From JBEBSD01 sp040394475 (GTDB taxonomy: Bacteria > Bacteroidota > Bacteroidia > Cytophagales > Spirosomataceae), in assembly GCA_040394475.1 (NCBI GenBank), contig JBEBSD010000024.1:14498-78497 (forward strand): 64,000 nt of DNA, written 5' to 3'. Of this stretch, positions 61,201 to 64,000 are shown piece after piece. Each line of letters starts with the position of its first letter. Positions within the stretch are counted from its first letter, which is position 1. The translations under genes were made by a program, and so were the position numbers. The notes beneath the pieces are model-generated. The model saw nothing but the letters and a program-made list of their open reading frames with translations, ran no database searches and was not told the origin of the DNA.

Positions 61201-63654
61201 ATGTTGAAAGTTACGACCTGTCTTTTGGCCCTGACAGCCTGTTTATTTACCTGTCAGCGCCTTTATGCACAACAAACCGTATCGGCCCGGGTGGTCGATG
61301 CCCTTACCCGGCACCCGCTTCCCGGCGCCGCTGTCAAAGCAGGTCCCCTGCGCGGGACTATTACCAACGAATCGGGCCGGTTTACCCTTAACAACCTCCC
61401 CGACAACCTATCGGCGCTCACCGTTTCCTTTGTGGGTTTTGAGACCACGTCTATCCCGCTATCCGACCTTACGCCGGAAACGACAATTGCTTTACAGCGG
61501 AGCATTTACACGGCCGATGAGGTCATTGTCCGCGCTACGCGGGTAAGCGCCAGAACCGGAACAGCCTACAGCAATGTCACGGCAGAAGCGCTGGGCAAAC
61601 AAAACCTTGGTCAGGATCTTCCGCAGCTCCTGAACTTTCTGCCATCGGTAGTGACCACCTCCGACGCCGGCGCAGGGATCGGCTATACCGGTATGCGCAT
61701 CCGGGGCTCCGACCCTACCCGCATCAATATGACCATCAACGGGATTCCCTACAATGACCCTGAAAGTCATGGAACTTTCCTGGTTAATATGCCGGATTTC
61801 GCTTCTTCCGTCAGCAGCATCCAGATACAGCGCGGAGTCGGCAGTTCGACCAATGGCGCCGGGGCCTTCGGCGCAACTGTCAATATCAACACCAACGAGT
61901 TCCGGAAGGAAGCCTATGCCGAATTAAACAATTCCTATGGTTCCTTCAATACCTGGAAAAACACCGTTAAAGTGGGCAGTGGCCTGCTCAATGACCGGTT
62001 TACGGTAGACGCACGCCTCTCCCGGGTAAGCTCCGACGGTTTTGTGGACCGCGCTTCTTCGGACCTGAAATCTTTTCACCTGTCCGGCGCCTATTTCGGC
62101 AAGAACAGCTATTTTCGTGCAAATGTATTTTCCGGGAAAGAAATCACTTACCAGGCCTGGAACGGTGTTCCGGAAGTGAAACTCCGCAACGACCGGGAGG
62201 GAATCCGGCAGTACATCGAATGGAACGGGCTGAACGAACGGGATGCCGATAACCTTCTGAATGCGAATCCCCGCACCTACAATGCCTACTGGTACGATAA
62301 CGAGACAGATAATTACCAACAGGATCAGTACCAGCTGCTTTCCTCGCATACCCTCACCCCCAACCTGACCTTAAACGTTAATGCGTTCTACGTACGCGGC
62401 AAAGGGTATTACGAACAATACAAAGACAACGACCGGCTGAGCCGCTACCTGCTCCCCGATGTCATTGTCGGAAATGACACCATTACCCGCTCCGATATCG
62501 TCCGGCAGCGCTGGCTGGACAATCATTTTTACGGCAGCACCTTCTCTCTTGACTATACCAGTTTTAAGAAGCTGGATGTCGCTGTAGGAGGGGGATGGAA
62601 CCAGTTTGATAACGACCACTACGGAAAAGTAGTCTGGGCACGGTACGCCAGCAATAGCAGTCATCCGCATCAGTACTATTTCGGGAATGGTCTGAAAACC
62701 GATTTCAATGTGTACGCAAAGGCCAGCTACCTGCTTACTCCCCGGCTTACCGTACACGGTGATGTCCAGCTGCGGAAGGTGAATTACGAGGTGTACGGGA
62801 CGGACACTGACCAGAATGTGCTGCAGGTAGACGCCCGGCATACCTTCTGGAACCCTAAAATGGGGCTCCATTACGAGGTCCACCCGGCTCATTCGCTCTA
62901 TGCTTCTTTCAATGTAGGCAACCGCGAACCCAACCGGGGTGACTTCGTAGACGCCCGGGCGGGGGAAACCCCTTTACAGGAAACCTTATACGACTGGGAA
63001 GCCGGTTACCGCTTTCAGGGCAACCAGTGGCTGGTAAATCTTAATTTCTACCGGATGCAATACAGCAATCAACTGGTGCTTACCGGGCAGGTCAACGACG
63101 TTGGAAACCCTGTACGGGTGAACGTGCCCCGGAGCCACCGGATGGGGGCAGAGCTGGAAGCGGCCTGGATCATTACACAGGCGGTCAAATGGACCGGCAA
63201 TCTCACCATCAGTGAAAATAAGATCAACGCTTTTACGGAGCACATTTTCAATTACGATACCGATGAACATGATGCCATCGATCATGGTAAAACCGATATT
63301 TCGTTCTCCCCGAATACGGTTGCCGGAAGCCAGCTCACGTTTATGCCGACCCAAAACCTGGAACTCGCCTTGCTCACCAAGTACGTGGGCCGCCAGTTTC
63401 TGGACAACACTTCCAATCTCCAACGGCAGCTTCCGCATTACCTGACCAATGATGTGCGGATCACGTGGAGTATCCCGGTCAAATGGGCCAAAAAATTACA
63501 GGTGAATGTTCTGGTGAATAACCTTCTCAATGCCTCTTATGAGTCCAATGGCTATACCTATGGCTATCGTAGTTATGGTACCCATGTCCAGGAGAACTTT
63601 TACTTCCCGCAGGCAGGAACGAATTTCCTGGCCGGACTTAGTCTGGGATTTTAA
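61201..63654 (+). CDS. TonB-dependent outer-membrane receptor, probable thiamine transporter
   Basis: An 817-residue TonB receptor. I chose the ATG at 61201 because a signal peptide (ending RLYAQ) follows at once; an in-frame ATG at 61117 touches the riboswitch and would give a poor leader. Domain order: carboxypeptidase-D-like beta domain (~25-100; ALTRHPLPGAAVKAG), plug (~120-225; MRIRGSDPTRINMTINGIPYNDPESHG, key RIRGSDPTRINM), and a 22-strand barrel ending in GLSLGF. It is not a SusC (no SusD partner). The TPP riboswitch upstream is the main evidence that it takes up thiamine or a precursor. Confidence 0.9.
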   Translation: MLKVTTCLLALTACLFTCQRLYAQQTVSARVVDALTRHPLPGAAVKAGPLRGTITNESGRFTLNNLPDNLSALTVSFVGFETTSIPLSDLTPETTIALQRSIYTADEVIVRATRVSARTGTAYSNVTAEALGKQNLGQDLPQLLNFLPSVVTTSDAGAGIGYTGMRIRGSDPTRINMTINGIPYNDPESHGTFLVNMPDFASSVSSIQIQRGVGSSTNGAGAFGATVNINTNEFRKEAYAELNNSYGSFNTWKNTVKVGSGLLNDRFTVDARLSRVSSDGFVDRASSDLKSFHLSGAYFGKNSYFRANVFSGKEITYQAWNGVPEVKLRNDREGIRQYIEWNGLNERDADNLLNANPRTYNAYWYDNETDNYQQDQYQLLSSHTLTPNLTLNVNAFYVRGKGYYEQYKDNDRLSRYLLPDVIVGNDTITRSDIVRQRWLDNHFYGSTFSLDYTSFKKLDVAVGGGWNQFDNDHYGKVVWARYASNSSHPHQYYFGNGLKTDFNVYAKASYLLTPRLTVHGDVQLRKVNYEVYGTDTDQNVLQVDARHTFWNPKMGLHYEVHPAHSLYASFNVGNREPNRGDFVDARAGETPLQETLYDWEAGYRFQGNQWLVNLNFYRMQYSNQLVLTGQVNDVGNPVRVNVPRSHRMGAELEAAWIITQAVKWTGNLTISENKINAFTEHIFNYDTDEHDAIDHGKTDISFSPNTVAGSQLTFMPTQNLELALLTKYVGRQFLDNTSNLQRQLPHYLTNDVRITWSIPVKWAKKLQVNVLVNNLLNASYESNGYTYGYRSYGTHVQENFYFPQAGTNFLAGLSLGF

Positions 63655-63666
63655 TTAAGAGGTCCG

Positions 63667-63702
63667 GAGGGGAGACGTTATTCGCGGATGACGTCTCCTC
63701 TC
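63667..63702 (+). terminator. Hairpin after the TonB receptor gene
   Basis: GAGGGGAGACGT (63667-63678) pairs with ACGTCTCCTCTC (63691-63702) with one mismatch. No T run follows, so it may be the first element of the repeat region and not a true terminator. Confidence 0.35.
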
Positions 63703-64000
63703 GGATTAGCTGGATGGGTGGTGTATGTCGGACGTGGAGGACTTCTCTTCTCGGGGTAGCTCGATGGGTGGTGCACGTCGGCCGTGGATGACTTCTTCCA
63801 TCGGGTTAGCTCGATGGGAGGTGCCCATCGTTAACGGATGTCACCCCTTCGGGGCTTATCCCTGTCGTTAGCGGGTGTCGGGTGTTCGGTGCACACGTCG
63901 GCCGTGGAGGACCCCGCTTCTCAGGGTAGCTCGATGGGCGGTGCACATCGTTAACGGATGTCACCCCTTCGGGGCTTATCCCGGTCGTTAGCGGATGTCG
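63701..64000. repeat. Degenerate 50-bp-period intergenic repeat, cut by the window edge
   Basis: The core TCGGGGTAGCTCGATGGGTG with its GTGCACGTCG tail recurs at 63701, 63751 and 63801 with an exact 50-bp period, and again at 63921. A larger copy spans 63811-63880 and 63931-64000 (70 bp, 4 differences) and includes TTAACGGATG and the mini-hairpin CACCCCTTCGGGG. No open frame in the region looks like a gene. The repeat continues past the right edge. Confidence 0.88.

Overview
The window is chromosomal DNA of a Bacteroidota bacterium, most likely of the Cytophagales or a neighbouring order (the order is an inference). The signs are a subtilase with a type IX secretion (Por) C-terminal domain, a SusC/SusD pair with a FecI-type sigma factor and a FecR anti-sigma factor, an S46 dipeptidyl-peptidase, M56/TonB hybrid proteins, and TAnnTTTG-type -7 boxes in front of several genes. 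Gene density is high. No rRNA, tRNA, CRISPR array, transposase or prophage was seen.

Layout. 1-9969 runs mostly leftward: a NUDIX tail, a secreted subtilase, a LytTR response regulator with a TPR sensor kinase, a membrane-anchored glutamate-synthase-like flavoprotein overlapping aroA, and a GH2 glycosidase. 10188-25921 is housekeeping and envelope: a DUF6268-like protein, heptose-7-phosphate kinase, a class IV aminotransferase, mnmD, an aspartyl protease with PDZ, recF, pdhA, a GT2, an acyltransferase, an Rpn-type nuclease behind an unusual dyad, a polysaccharide deacetylase, a membrane glycosyltransferase and metG.

26272-44206 is the main accessory block: a polysaccharide utilization locus (PUL). 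In order it holds an ECF sigma factor, FecR, SusC with an N-terminal STN signalling domain, SusD, a Tat-exported beta-propeller protein of unknown activity, a heparinase II/III-like lyase and four sulfatases with different active-site variants. The likely logic is that ligand binding by SusC/D signals through STN and FecR to free the sigma factor. The lyase cuts a sulfated uronic-acid polysaccharide and the sulfatases strip the sulfates. Phase-locked 7-bp repeat arrays separate the genes at the 3' end of this block.

44301-54794 holds an OmpA/PD40 protein, a LOG-family phosphoribohydrolase, an AraC regulator behind a perfect 18-bp tandem repeat, an acyl-CoA dehydrogenase, and a rightward surface-glycan group (two tandem paralogous membrane glycosyltransferases, a CDP-paratose-2-epimerase-like protein and an ArnT-like transferase). 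54866-63654 holds an S46 dipeptidyl-peptidase, a BlaI/BlaR1-like operon whose two M56 sensors are fused to TonB-system domains, and a TPP riboswitch in front of a TonB-dependent receptor that probably imports thiamine. The right end is a degenerate repeat with a 50-bp period.
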